Notes under the pieces: model-generated
What the model was told of the DNA's origin: nothing
Database searches by the model: none
What the model saw: only the letters and a program-made list of their open reading frames with translations
Position numbers and translations under genes: made by a program
Part shown: in pieces, positions 54,421-62,730 of the stretch
How the letters are laid out: the number at the start of each line of letters is the position of its first letter
How positions within the stretch are numbered: the stretch's first letter is position 1
Assembly (NCBI GenBank): GCA_963922875.1
Contig: CAWUJH010000002.1
Location: 186,001 to 250,000 of the forward strand
DNA: 64,000 nt
Direction of reading: 5' to 3'
Source: Ketobacter sp963922875
GTDB taxonomy: Bacteria; Pseudomonadota; Gammaproteobacteria; Pseudomonadales; Ketobacteraceae

Positions 54421-55146
54421 TCATTCAGTACAATATTGCCAATTCAGTGTCCAATAGGGCTGAGGTTCTGCACTATCTAAGGCTTCCGAATGGCCATAGT
54501 CCAATAAATATTTCTTGAATCGGCTGCGGGGAATATTCTCCGAACCCAATGAGGTAAGGTGGGGGTTTTCCAATTGGCAGTCTATAAGTGGAAAACCCCA
54601 GGCGTTCAGTTGACCTGCTAAGTGAACGAAGGCTACTTTAGAGGCATTACTGGTTGTACTGAACATGGATTCGCCGAAGAATAACTGGCCCAAAGCCACC
54701 CCGTACAGGCCACCAACCAGCTCTCCTTCAAGCCAGGTTTCAACCGAATGAGCAAAGCCCAGTTGATGTAGCTTTATATAAGCGTCTCTCATTTCTGTAG
54801 TAATCCATGTGCCGCTACTGTAGCTCCTTGGTTGAGAGCAGCGTTGAATTACTGAGCTAAAGGCTCGATCCATGGTGACTTCAAATCGGCTTTTGCGTAA
54901 ACATTTATGTAGACTTTTGGAAACATGGACTTTGTCAGGAAATAATACGGCCCTGGGATTTGGTGACCACCATAATATTGGTTGACCTTTCTCGTACCAG
55001 GGGAAAATGCCTCTAGAATAGGCGGCAAGAAGTCTTTCGGGGCTGAGGTCGCCCCCAGCCGCCAAAAGACCGTCAGGATCGTGCAAGGCCTGTTCAATCG
55101 GAGGGAAATCCTGGGCATCGAAACCCAGGATTGGAATCCTTGTCAT
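54421..55146 (-). CDS. aat: Leucyl/phenylalanyl-tRNA-protein transferase
   Basis: A 241-residue L/F-transferase. AYSRGIFPWYEKGQPILWWSPNPRAVL and WGFPLIDCQLENPHLTSLG are family signatures. It adds Leu or Phe to N-terminal Lys and Arg so that ClpS/ClpAP can degrade the protein. It follows trxB by 9 nt, and the trxB-aat-bpt order with infA and clpA nearby is standard in Pseudomonas-like genomes. Confidence 0.96.
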   Translation of the reverse strand: MTRIPILGFDAQDFPPIEQALHDPDGLLAAGGDLSPERLLAAYSRGIFPWYEKGQPILWWSPNPRAVLFPDKVHVSKSLHKCLRKSRFEVTMDRAFSSVIQRCSQPRSYSSGTWITTEMRDAYIKLHQLGFAHSVETWLEGELVGGLYGVALGQLFFGESMFSTTSNASKVAFVHLAGQLNAWGFPLIDCQLENPHLTSLGSENIPRSRFKKYLLDYGHSEALDSAEPQPYWTLNWQYCTE

Positions 55147-55155
55147 GGATAGGAA

Positions 55156-56112
55156 CTAGGCACTTTGTTCATCCAGATATTTCTCAGCATCCAGTGCTGC
55201 CATGCAGCCAAAACCCGCTGACGTTATTGCTTGACGATAGACGTGGTCGGTTACGTCGCCCGCGGCAAAAACACCTTCAATATTGGTAGCCGTTGCGTTG
55301 CCATTAATGCCACTATGAATAGTAATGTAGCCGTTTTCCATCTCTAACTGCCCCTTGAAGATATCTGTATTGGGCTGATGACCAATGGCAATAAACACAC
55401 CCTGTAAGTCGATTTCTTTCGTCTCGCCAGATTCAGTATGTTTGATGCGAATGCCGGTAACTCCCATTTCGTCGCCCAAAACTTCATCCAAAGTTTGATT
55501 GAGTTCCAGGGTCACGTTACCTGTTTTCGCTTTTTCAAACAGTCGGTCCTGAAGGATTTTTTCAGATCGAAATTGATCTCTGCGGTGTACCACCACCACT
55601 TCCTTGGCAATGTTGGCCAAATACAGGGCTTCTTCGACCGCTGTATTGCCACCGCCGATGACGGCTACCCGTTGGTTGCGATAGAAAAATCCATCACAGG
55701 TAGCGCAGGCACTGACGCCTTTGCCTTTAAAGGCTTCCTCAGACTCCATCCCCAGATATTTGGCTGAGGCTCCAGTGGTGATGATAAGCGCATCACAGGT
55801 ATAAGTGGCGCTGTCTCCGAATAGTGTAAACGGCCGTTTGCTCAAATCAGTTTTATTAATATGATCAAAAATAACCTCAGTCTCGAAACGCTCAGCATGT
55901 TTCTGCATGCGCTCCATGAGTTCTGGTCCTTGCACACCATCAGTGTCTCCGGGCCAGTTATCAACTTCGGTGGTAGTGGTTAACTGACCGCCTGGTTGAA
56001 TTCCGGTGATCATGACAGGCTTGAGATTTGCTCGAGCTGCATACACAGCGGCAGTATATCCGGCAGGGCCGGAGCCTAGAATTAGTAGGCGGCAGTGTTT
56101 GGTTTCGCTCAT
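55156..56112 (-). CDS. trxB: Thioredoxin reductase
   Basis: About 318 residues. The FAD site is LGSGPAGYTAAVYAARA, the redox motif is CATC (ACATCDGFFYRN), the NADPH site is GGGNTAVEEA, and GVFAAGDVTDHVYRQ ends the FAD domain. ATG 56112 (MSETKHCRLL) fits the family; ATG 56142 adds ten residues. It reduces thioredoxin with NADPH. It is divergent from ftsK. Confidence 0.95.
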   Translation of the reverse strand: MSETKHCRLLILGSGPAGYTAAVYAARANLKPVMITGIQPGGQLTTTTEVDNWPGDTDGVQGPELMERMQKHAERFETEVIFDHINKTDLSKRPFTLFGDSATYTCDALIITTGASAKYLGMESEEAFKGKGVSACATCDGFFYRNQRVAVIGGGNTAVEEALYLANIAKEVVVVHRRDQFRSEKILQDRLFEKAKTGNVTLELNQTLDEVLGDEMGVTGIRIKHTESGETKEIDLQGVFIAIGHQPNTDIFKGQLEMENGYITIHSGINGNATATNIEGVFAAGDVTDHVYRQAITSAGFGCMAALDAEKYLDEQSA

Positions 56113-56142
56113 TTTCGTATCCGTAGAGTTGAATAGTTGCAT

Positions 56143-56449
56143 TCATTGTCAGGGTTTGGCTTGAGGAATTTATACTGATTAGTGAGCGTTTACGCAAATA
56201 GTTCCTTTGAATCAGAGGGATAACTTCTAACTATAAGATTTCAATTAGGTTGTTTTTTGACCTTTTAATTATCAGTAAGTCTTATCCGCTTTCGTTTAGA
56301 ACTCAGTAACGTTATTCTTCGTCCAAGAATGTTAACAGAAAAACCATGTTAAGGTGATTTGCACAAAGTTTATGCAAATAGCTGATTTGTCGCTAAAATA
56401 GTATAAATAGACTCAAATGAAAGCGCTTCTAACCAAAGGGATGTAGCCG
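56143..56449. other. Divergent trxB/ftsK control region
   Basis: It is AT-rich, with promoters for both directions expected. TTTGCA (56358-56363) and TGCAAA (56373-56378) form an inverted repeat about 75 nt before ftsK that could be a regulator site. No LexA-type CTGT-N8-ACAG box was found, and no gene is recognised. Confidence 0.35.
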
Positions 56450-58843
56450 TTGAAAAAAGCACAGACTCAACAAACCCAAGTTCCGCCGCAATGGGCAACG
56501 TTAATTGCTCGTGGAATTCGCGAAGGGGCGATGATTGTGTTCTTTTTCTTTTCCCTGTTTTTGTTACTGGCGTTGATAAGCTTCGATCCTCAGGATCCTG
56601 GCTGGAGTAATTTGGGCGGAGGTCGCAGCATCCATAATATGGGTGGGCGGGTGGGGGCATGGTTCGCTGATGTTTTGATGTCTTTGTTCGGATATTTTTC
56701 TTATTTATTCCCAATTTTGGTGGGTTATCGGGCCTGGTTGGTTTTTAGAGATACCAAGAGCCCCTGGAGCTGGTTACTCACCGCTTTGCGCTCCATTGGT
56801 TTCGTCATGTGTATGGTTGCGGCCACAGGTCTGGCCTTTGTGCACTTTGAAGTGATACCCGGAACATTGCCAGAAATTGACTCAGCCGGTCGTAACAGTG
56901 CTGGTGGTATTTTGGGTATTGAAGTTGGGCATTTGGCAATCAGTGCCTTGGGTTTTCTGGGCGCTACGTTGATGCTGCTGGCCACCTTTCTAATCGGGCT
57001 GACAATTTTTACCGATATTTCCTGGATCAAAGTAATTGATGGTACCGGGCGGCTAACTCTTAGGTTATTTGGGTTTTTGTTTAATCTAAGGTCTCGCTTC
57101 AAGGCTTATCGAGCAGAGAAGGCTCGTTTGCGAGCACAGCTCAGAGAAGAGAAAGCGCTGGCTAAAGCTAACAAAGAACGCCAGGCAAAATTAAAGAAAG
57201 AACAGGCAAAACAAGCGGCAATTCAGAGCAAAAAGCCAGCGCCTTCCATTGCATTGCCAAAGCCTAAAAAAGCTGAAGACAGTAAACGCGCGCAGAAAGA
57301 GAAAGAACGTCTGGCCCGGCAGCGACAAAAAAGCTTGTTCGACAACCCGGTTTTGGGTGAGCTCCCTTCCATCGCCTTGCTGGATCCTCCAGACAGGCAC
57401 GCTAAGTCGGGTTTTTCCGCTGAGACATTGGAAAATATGTCCCGTTTGCTGGAAGTTAAATTGGCGGACTTCAATGTCGAAGCCCATGTGGAAAATGTCT
57501 TGCCTGGCCCTGTGGTAACGCGCTTTGAAATTCAACCTGCGGCTGGGGTCAAGGTCAGCCGAATCACTAATTTAGCAAAAGATTTGGCCCGCTCTTTAGC
57601 GGTTATCAGTGTGCGGGTAGTGGAAGTTATACCGGGCAAAACCGTAGTGGGCATTGAAATTCCCAATGAAGATCGAGAAATTATTCGCTTGGGAGAAATC
57701 ATCTCTTCGCAAGAATATGATCAAATGAAATCACCTTTGGTGTTGGCATTGGGTAAAGATATCTCTGGTGAACCTATCATCGCCGATTTGCAGAAAATGC
57801 CCCACTTGCTAGTTGCTGGTACCACGGGATCGGGAAAATCAGTAGGGCTGAACGCCATGTTAATCAGCATGTTATTCAGGGCGACGCCCGATGATCTGCG
57901 ATTGATTATGATTGACCCAAAAATGTTGGAGCTTTCGGTCTACGACAATATTCCACATCTTTTAACACCCGTGGTCACCGACATGAAGGAGGCGTCCAAT
58001 GCTTTGCGTTGGTGTGTAGCTGAAATGGAGCGTCGTTACCGCCTAATGGCGGCAATGGGCGTGCGGAATCTGGCGGGATTCAATAAAAAGGTGAAAGATG
58101 CTATTAAAGCAGGGCAACCGATTAAGGATCCTTTATTCAAGCCAGAATTGGATTCTCAGGAACCAGCAGATCTCGAATCCCTGCCTTTTATCGTGGTGGT
58201 AGTGGATGAGTTTGCTGACATGATGATGATCGTGGGCAAAAAAGTTGAAGAGCAAATTGCTCGAATAGCTCAAAAAGCAAGGGCCGCGGGCATTCACCTG
58301 ATACTGGCCACGCAACGGCCCTCCGTGGACGTTATAACGGGCCTGATAAAGGCTAACGTGCCTACTCGTATGGCGTTCCAGGTTTCTTCAAAGGTAGACT
58401 CCAGGACAATCTTGGATCAGGGTGGAGCCGAGCAGTTGTTAGGCCATGGCGATATGTTGTATTTGCCGCCGGGAACGGGTTTGCCTGTGCGGGTGCATGG
58501 CGCGTTTGTTGATGATGATGAAGTGCATCGAGTCTGTGATGACTGGCGTCGACGAGGAGAACCGGACTATCTGGAGGAAATTTTAGAGGGTACTCATGAA
58601 GCAGGACCAGCTCCGGGCGACGAAGCTGCAGGCGGAAGCGATTCAGAGTCCGATCCTCTTTACGACCAGGCGGTACAATTTGTAACTGAATCTCGGCGTG
58701 CCTCTATCTCCTCGGTTCAGCGTAAGCTTAAAATTGGTTATAACCGCGCAGCACGAATGATTGAGACGATGGAGCAGGCTGGAGTTGTCACTGAAATGGG
58801 CACCAATGGCCAGCGCGAAGTGCTGGCACCGCCGCCCCGGTAA
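56450..58843 (+). CDS. ftsK: DNA translocase FtsK
   Basis: A 797-residue translocase. Four or five membrane segments fill residues 25-190, a Lys/Ala/Glu-rich linker runs to about 290, and the RecA-like motor has Walker A GTTGSGKSVGLNAML near 460. Walker B is VVVVDEFADMMM, and the C-terminal gamma winged helix (SISSVQRKLKIGYNRAARMIE) reads KOPS. It pumps chromosome ends at the septum toward XerCD-dif. The start is a TTG; no in-frame ATG lies nearby. The linker is short, as in Pseudomonas and Bacillus rather than in E. coli. Confidence 0.95.
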   Translation: MKKAQTQQTQVPPQWATLIARGIREGAMIVFFFFSLFLLLALISFDPQDPGWSNLGGGRSIHNMGGRVGAWFADVLMSLFGYFSYLFPILVGYRAWLVFRDTKSPWSWLLTALRSIGFVMCMVAATGLAFVHFEVIPGTLPEIDSAGRNSAGGILGIEVGHLAISALGFLGATLMLLATFLIGLTIFTDISWIKVIDGTGRLTLRLFGFLFNLRSRFKAYRAEKARLRAQLREEKALAKANKERQAKLKKEQAKQAAIQSKKPAPSIALPKPKKAEDSKRAQKEKERLARQRQKSLFDNPVLGELPSIALLDPPDRHAKSGFSAETLENMSRLLEVKLADFNVEAHVENVLPGPVVTRFEIQPAAGVKVSRITNLAKDLARSLAVISVRVVEVIPGKTVVGIEIPNEDREIIRLGEIISSQEYDQMKSPLVLALGKDISGEPIIADLQKMPHLLVAGTTGSGKSVGLNAMLISMLFRATPDDLRLIMIDPKMLELSVYDNIPHLLTPVVTDMKEASNALRWCVAEMERRYRLMAAMGVRNLAGFNKKVKDAIKAGQPIKDPLFKPELDSQEPADLESLPFIVVVVDEFADMMMIVGKKVEEQIARIAQKARAAGIHLILATQRPSVDVITGLIKANVPTRMAFQVSSKVDSRTILDQGGAEQLLGHGDMLYLPPGTGLPVRVHGAFVDDDEVHRVCDDWRRRGEPDYLEEILEGTHEAGPAPGDEAAGGSDSESDPLYDQAVQFVTESRRASISSVQRKLKIGYNRAARMIETMEQAGVVTEMGTNGQREVLAPPPR

Positions 58844-58911
58844 CCTAAATACCCAAACCGCTGCTGTCCATGTTAAACTGGCGTTTTTTATTGGACTGAA
58901 ATAGGTATTGT

Positions 58912-59559
58912 ATGCCTCGATTCTTGTGTGTGGCTATGGTGTGTTTGGGGTTCTTGTTGCCTCTGAGTGCATCTGCTGGGCTGGTAACCGAAAGTGAAGC
59001 CACTGAAAGATTGATTAGCGCTTTAAAAAACCTGAAGTCTATCCATGCCAACTTCGAACAATGGGTGACGGATTCTAAGCAAAACCAGCTGCAACACTTA
59101 AATGGTGAAATGTGGATTCAGCGTCCGGGTCAGTTCCGTTGGGATACCGATGAGCCTTATCCGCAGAAAATTGTATCCAACGAAAATGTCTTGTGGATTT
59201 ACGATCTTGACTTGGAACAGGCAACTCGCAAAAAGTTGGACAAGCAGTTGGGTAATACACCTGCAATGTTATTGAGTGGTGACCCGCAACAGATCACCGA
59301 GGGTTTTACTGTGGGTGGCTATCAGTTTGACGAAACCGGCGAATGGCGGTTCGATTTACGGCCGAAAGATGAAGATGCCATGTTTACCTTGCTGAGAGTG
59401 CATTTTTTATCAGGTAGCTTGCGGGATATGTATCTCGAAGACAGTCTAGGTCAAACCACCAGAATTCAATTTCAAATTAAAAGTACCAATCAGCCAATCG
59501 GGATTGATGTGTTTGAATTGAAGCTTGACGAAAGCGTAGACATCATAGAGGAAAGCTGA
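58912..59559 (+). CDS. lolA: Outer-membrane lipoprotein carrier LolA
   Basis: A 215-residue periplasmic chaperone that carries lipoproteins from LolCDE to LolB. The signal peptide is MPRFLCVAMVCLGFLLPLSASA. The mature chain has the HANFEQWVTDSKQ, LNGEMWIQRPGQFRWD and IQFQIKSTNQPI strands of the family. Its stop shares a base with the rarA start. Confidence 0.94.
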   Translation: MPRFLCVAMVCLGFLLPLSASAGLVTESEATERLISALKNLKSIHANFEQWVTDSKQNQLQHLNGEMWIQRPGQFRWDTDEPYPQKIVSNENVLWIYDLDLEQATRKKLDKQLGNTPAMLLSGDPQQITEGFTVGGYQFDETGEWRFDLRPKDEDAMFTLLRVHFLSGSLRDMYLEDSLGQTTRIQFQIKSTNQPIGIDVFELKLDESVDIIEES

Positions 59560-60893
59560 TGAACAGCCTGTTTGACGAGGGTGTTCATTGGCAACCGTTG
59601 GCCGCACGAATGCGGCCAACGACACTTGATCAATATGTTGGTCAGGATCATCTGTTCGGCCATGATAAGCCACTGCGCCGAGCCTTAGAAGGCGGTAATA
59701 TTCACTCCATGATATTGTGGGGGCCGCCTGGTGTGGGCAAAACTACATTGGCGATGTTATTGGCTAATTATGTGGATGCCCAGTTTCTTTCGGTGTCGGC
59801 CGTGTTAAGCGGTGTTAAGGAAATACGTGCGGCTATCGATCAGGCTAAGTACCAGCAACGGAATCAGCGTAAAACCCTGTTGTTTGTGGATGAAGTCCAT
59901 CGCTTTAATAAGTCTCAACAAGATGCTTTTTTGCCGCATATCGAAGACGGTACCTTTATCTTTGTTGGTGCAACTACAGAGAACCCATCATTTGAGTTAA
60001 ATAGCGCATTACTGTCAAGAACCAGGGTTTATGTATTAAAGCCAATAGTCCAACAGGCATTGGAAAAACTTTTAGTTCGAGCAATATCGGATGAAACAGT
60101 CGGAGTCGGTTCATTTGGTGTATTGGTGGAACAGCCTGTAATCAGCCGAATTGCTGAACAGGCGGATGGTGATGCCCGGCGCGCGCTGAGCTTACTGGAA
60201 ATCGCCATAGATTTTGCCCACTCAATTGGTAGTGAAGTTGTTACCGAAGCGCTTCTGAAACAAGCGATGGCCACTGATATTCGCGCCTTTGATAAAGGCG
60301 GTGATATTTTTTACGATCAAATTTCTGCTTTGCACAAGTCGGTGCGAGGGTCATCTCCTGATGGCGCGTTGTATTGGTATATCCGTATGTTAGATGGCGG
60401 TTGTGATCCATTGTATATTGCCCGCCGGGTGGTTCGAATGGCTAGTGAAGATATTGGCAACGCCGATCCGAGAGCTTTGCAGATAGCTTTAAACGCCTGG
60501 GACGCTCAGGTACGCCTTGGACACCCTGAAGGTGAGTTGGCTATTGCCCAAGCTTTGGTGTATCTCGCCACTGCGCCAAAAAGTAACGCCGTTTACACTG
60601 CTTTCAATCAGATTCGTAAACAAGTTCAATCTGAGCCCAGTTATGCGGTGCCTGTACATTTACGTAATGCGCCAACCGCGCTAATGAAGCAGCAAGGGCA
60701 TGGGGTAGACTATCGATACGCCCATGACTATTCAGAAGCTTATGCGGCCGGAGAAAGTTATCTCCCTGCAGAGCTGAGTGATAAGCAATGGTATCAGCCG
60801 GTACAACGGGGGCTGGAAATTAAAATTAGTGAAAAGCTCGAATATCTAAAGCAACTGGATCAAAAATCAGCGTGGAAGCGCCATAAATCATAA
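59559..60893 (+). CDS. rarA: Replication-associated recombination protein RarA/MgsA
   Basis: A 444-residue AAA+ ATPase. Walker A is WGPPGVGKTTLAMLLA near residue 55-65, Walker B is LLFVDEVHRFNK, and sensor 1 is GATTENPSFELNSALLSR. The C-terminal MgsA domain contains the SEDIGNADPRALQ segment. It acts at stalled forks with SSB. The lolA-rarA-crcB-serS order is the normal one. Confidence 0.96.
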   Translation: MNSLFDEGVHWQPLAARMRPTTLDQYVGQDHLFGHDKPLRRALEGGNIHSMILWGPPGVGKTTLAMLLANYVDAQFLSVSAVLSGVKEIRAAIDQAKYQQRNQRKTLLFVDEVHRFNKSQQDAFLPHIEDGTFIFVGATTENPSFELNSALLSRTRVYVLKPIVQQALEKLLVRAISDETVGVGSFGVLVEQPVISRIAEQADGDARRALSLLEIAIDFAHSIGSEVVTEALLKQAMATDIRAFDKGGDIFYDQISALHKSVRGSSPDGALYWYIRMLDGGCDPLYIARRVVRMASEDIGNADPRALQIALNAWDAQVRLGHPEGELAIAQALVYLATAPKSNAVYTAFNQIRKQVQSEPSYAVPVHLRNAPTALMKQQGHGVDYRYAHDYSEAYAAGESYLPAELSDKQWYQPVQRGLEIKISEKLEYLKQLDQKSAWKRHKS

Positions 60894-60909
60894 GAAATCA
60901 GGGGGATTT

Positions 60910-61287
60910 ATGACACAGTATTTGTGGGTGGCCTTTGGGGGAGCCATCGGTGCCTGCGGACGGTTTTGGATTTCGTCGCTGGTGAACAGATCCACCAGTT
61001 CTAGTTTTCCTTATGGAACATTGACAGTGAATTTAGCCGGGTCATTTTTGTTTGGGCTGCTTTTTGTCTGGGTGTTTTCTCTTACCTCCGTACGTGAGCC
61101 CTTGCGGCTGCTGATTCTGGTGGGAGGTTTGGGCGCATTCACCACCTTTTCGACTTTTTCTTTTGAAACCATTCGCTTAATAGAAGAGGGAATGCTGGTT
61201 TCTGCACTGATTAATGTCGTCGTTAGCTGCGGGCTTTGTCTGTTGGGTGTTTGGGCTGGATTATTTTTTGCCCGGCAGTTATTTTAA
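60910..61287 (+). CDS. crcB: Fluoride exporter CrcB/Fluc
   Basis: A 125-residue membrane protein with four hydrophobic helices. The family marks are AFGGAIGACGRFW near the start, TVNLAGSFLFGLL with the conserved Asn, and GGLGAFTTFSTFSFE with the Phe box. It forms a dual-topology dimeric fluoride channel. GGGGG (60901-60905) precedes the ATG. No fluoride riboswitch was seen upstream, since the gap to rarA is only 16 nt. Confidence 0.93.
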   Translation: MTQYLWVAFGGAIGACGRFWISSLVNRSTSSSFPYGTLTVNLAGSFLFGLLFVWVFSLTSVREPLRLLILVGGLGAFTTFSTFSFETIRLIEEGMLVSALINVVVSCGLCLLGVWAGLFFARQLF

Positions 61288-61443
61288 ACACCAGGGATTA
61301 AGTATCGTTAACAATGAGCACCACTATCAATTACCACTAAGAGGGTAGTCAATCCGCATAACGTTAAGTTAACAACCCAGTCCATATGCGGTAATACAGT
61401 CACTGCCTGAACAGTAAATTTAGCAATGAGTTAGTAATCCACT
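61288..61443. other. Gap between crcB and serS
   Basis: It should hold the serS promoter. The sequence is AT-rich with no clear hairpin. Confidence 0.3.
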
Positions 61444-62727
61444 ATGTTAGATCCAAAATTATTACGCAACGAGCTGGAGCAGGTAGCCGAAAAGTTGAAA
61501 GTTCGTGGTTTCGATTTGGCTATCGATGCTTTGCAGGCGCTAGAAGATCGACGTAAATCGTTGCAGGTAGAAACCGAGAATTTGCAAGCCGAGCGCAAGC
61601 GTAAATCCAAAGAAATAGGTATTGCAAAGTCGAAAGGAGAGGATGCTTCAGCAATCATGGCTGAAGTAGAAGGCTTTGCCGAAAAACTTACAGAATGTGA
61701 AAAGCAACTTAGCCAGCTGCAAATGGAGCTGCGCCAGTTACAACTGACGATTCCAAATATACCCCACGAATCAGTACCTGTTGGATTATCAGAAGAGGAT
61801 AATGTGGAAATCAGGCGTTGGGGTACGCCCGCCGAGTTCGATTTTGAACCACTGGACCATGTGGATCTTGGGCAACGCTTGCAAGGGATGGACGCCGAAA
61901 CTGCTGCCAAGTTGTCAGGTGCCCGGTTTACCGTTATGTACGGACCATTGGCGCGAATGCATCGGGCACTGATTCAACTGATGCTCGATACCCATACCCT
62001 GGAGCATGGGTATACTGAAACTTACGTACCATATTTGGTCTCGCCAGAAGCTTTGGAGGGAACAGGGCAACTCCCTAAATTTGAAGAAGACTTGTATAAG
62101 CTGAGGGGTGATCGGGAGTTGTATTTGATCCCAACGGCGGAAGTACCTGTGACCAATATGGCCCGCGATGTTATCTACAACGAGGCGGATTTACCACTGC
62201 AATTTACCGCCCATACACCTTGCTTTCGCAGTGAAGCCGGTTCTGGTGGCCGTGATGTTCGAGGCATGATTCGACAACATCAATTTGAAAAAGTTGAACT
62301 GGTGCAACTGGTCAAACCAGAAAATTCTTATGCGGCGCTTGATCAGTTGACTCAGCATGCTGAGGCTATCTTACAGAAACTGGAATTACCCTATCGAGTG
62401 ATGGCACTTTGTGCCGGTGATATGGGGTTTTCTGCCAGTAAAACCTTTGATATCGAAGTTTGGCTTCCCGGGCAGAGTAATTATCGCGAAATATCTTCTT
62501 GCAGTAACTTCGAAGATTTTCAGGCGCGACGAATGCAGGCCCGTTATCGCCCTGAAAACAGCAAAAAAATAGAATTGCTCCATACTCTGAATGGTTCTGG
62601 GTTAGCGGTAGGACGATGCCTGGTGGCGGTCATGGAAAATTATCAACAAGCGGATGGTAGCATACGTATACCAACCGCTCTGCAACCTTATATGAATGGC
62701 TTAAAAGTTATAGAGGCGACCAAATAA
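61444..62727 (+). CDS. serS: Seryl-tRNA synthetase
   Basis: A 427-residue class II synthetase. The N-terminal antiparallel coiled coil for the tRNA-Ser arm spans about residues 28-105; motif 2 is the FRSEAGSGGRDVRGMIRQHQF region, and motif 3 is GSGLAVGRCLVAVMENYQ. Length and order are normal. It is followed by cysG after 3 nt. Confidence 0.97.
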   Translation: MLDPKLLRNELEQVAEKLKVRGFDLAIDALQALEDRRKSLQVETENLQAERKRKSKEIGIAKSKGEDASAIMAEVEGFAEKLTECEKQLSQLQMELRQLQLTIPNIPHESVPVGLSEEDNVEIRRWGTPAEFDFEPLDHVDLGQRLQGMDAETAAKLSGARFTVMYGPLARMHRALIQLMLDTHTLEHGYTETYVPYLVSPEALEGTGQLPKFEEDLYKLRGDRELYLIPTAEVPVTNMARDVIYNEADLPLQFTAHTPCFRSEAGSGGRDVRGMIRQHQFEKVELVQLVKPENSYAALDQLTQHAEAILQKLELPYRVMALCAGDMGFSASKTFDIEVWLPGQSNYREISSCSNFEDFQARRMQARYRPENSKKIELLHTLNGSGLAVGRCLVAVMENYQQADGSIRIPTALQPYMNGLKVIEATK

Positions 62728-62730
62728 TCT

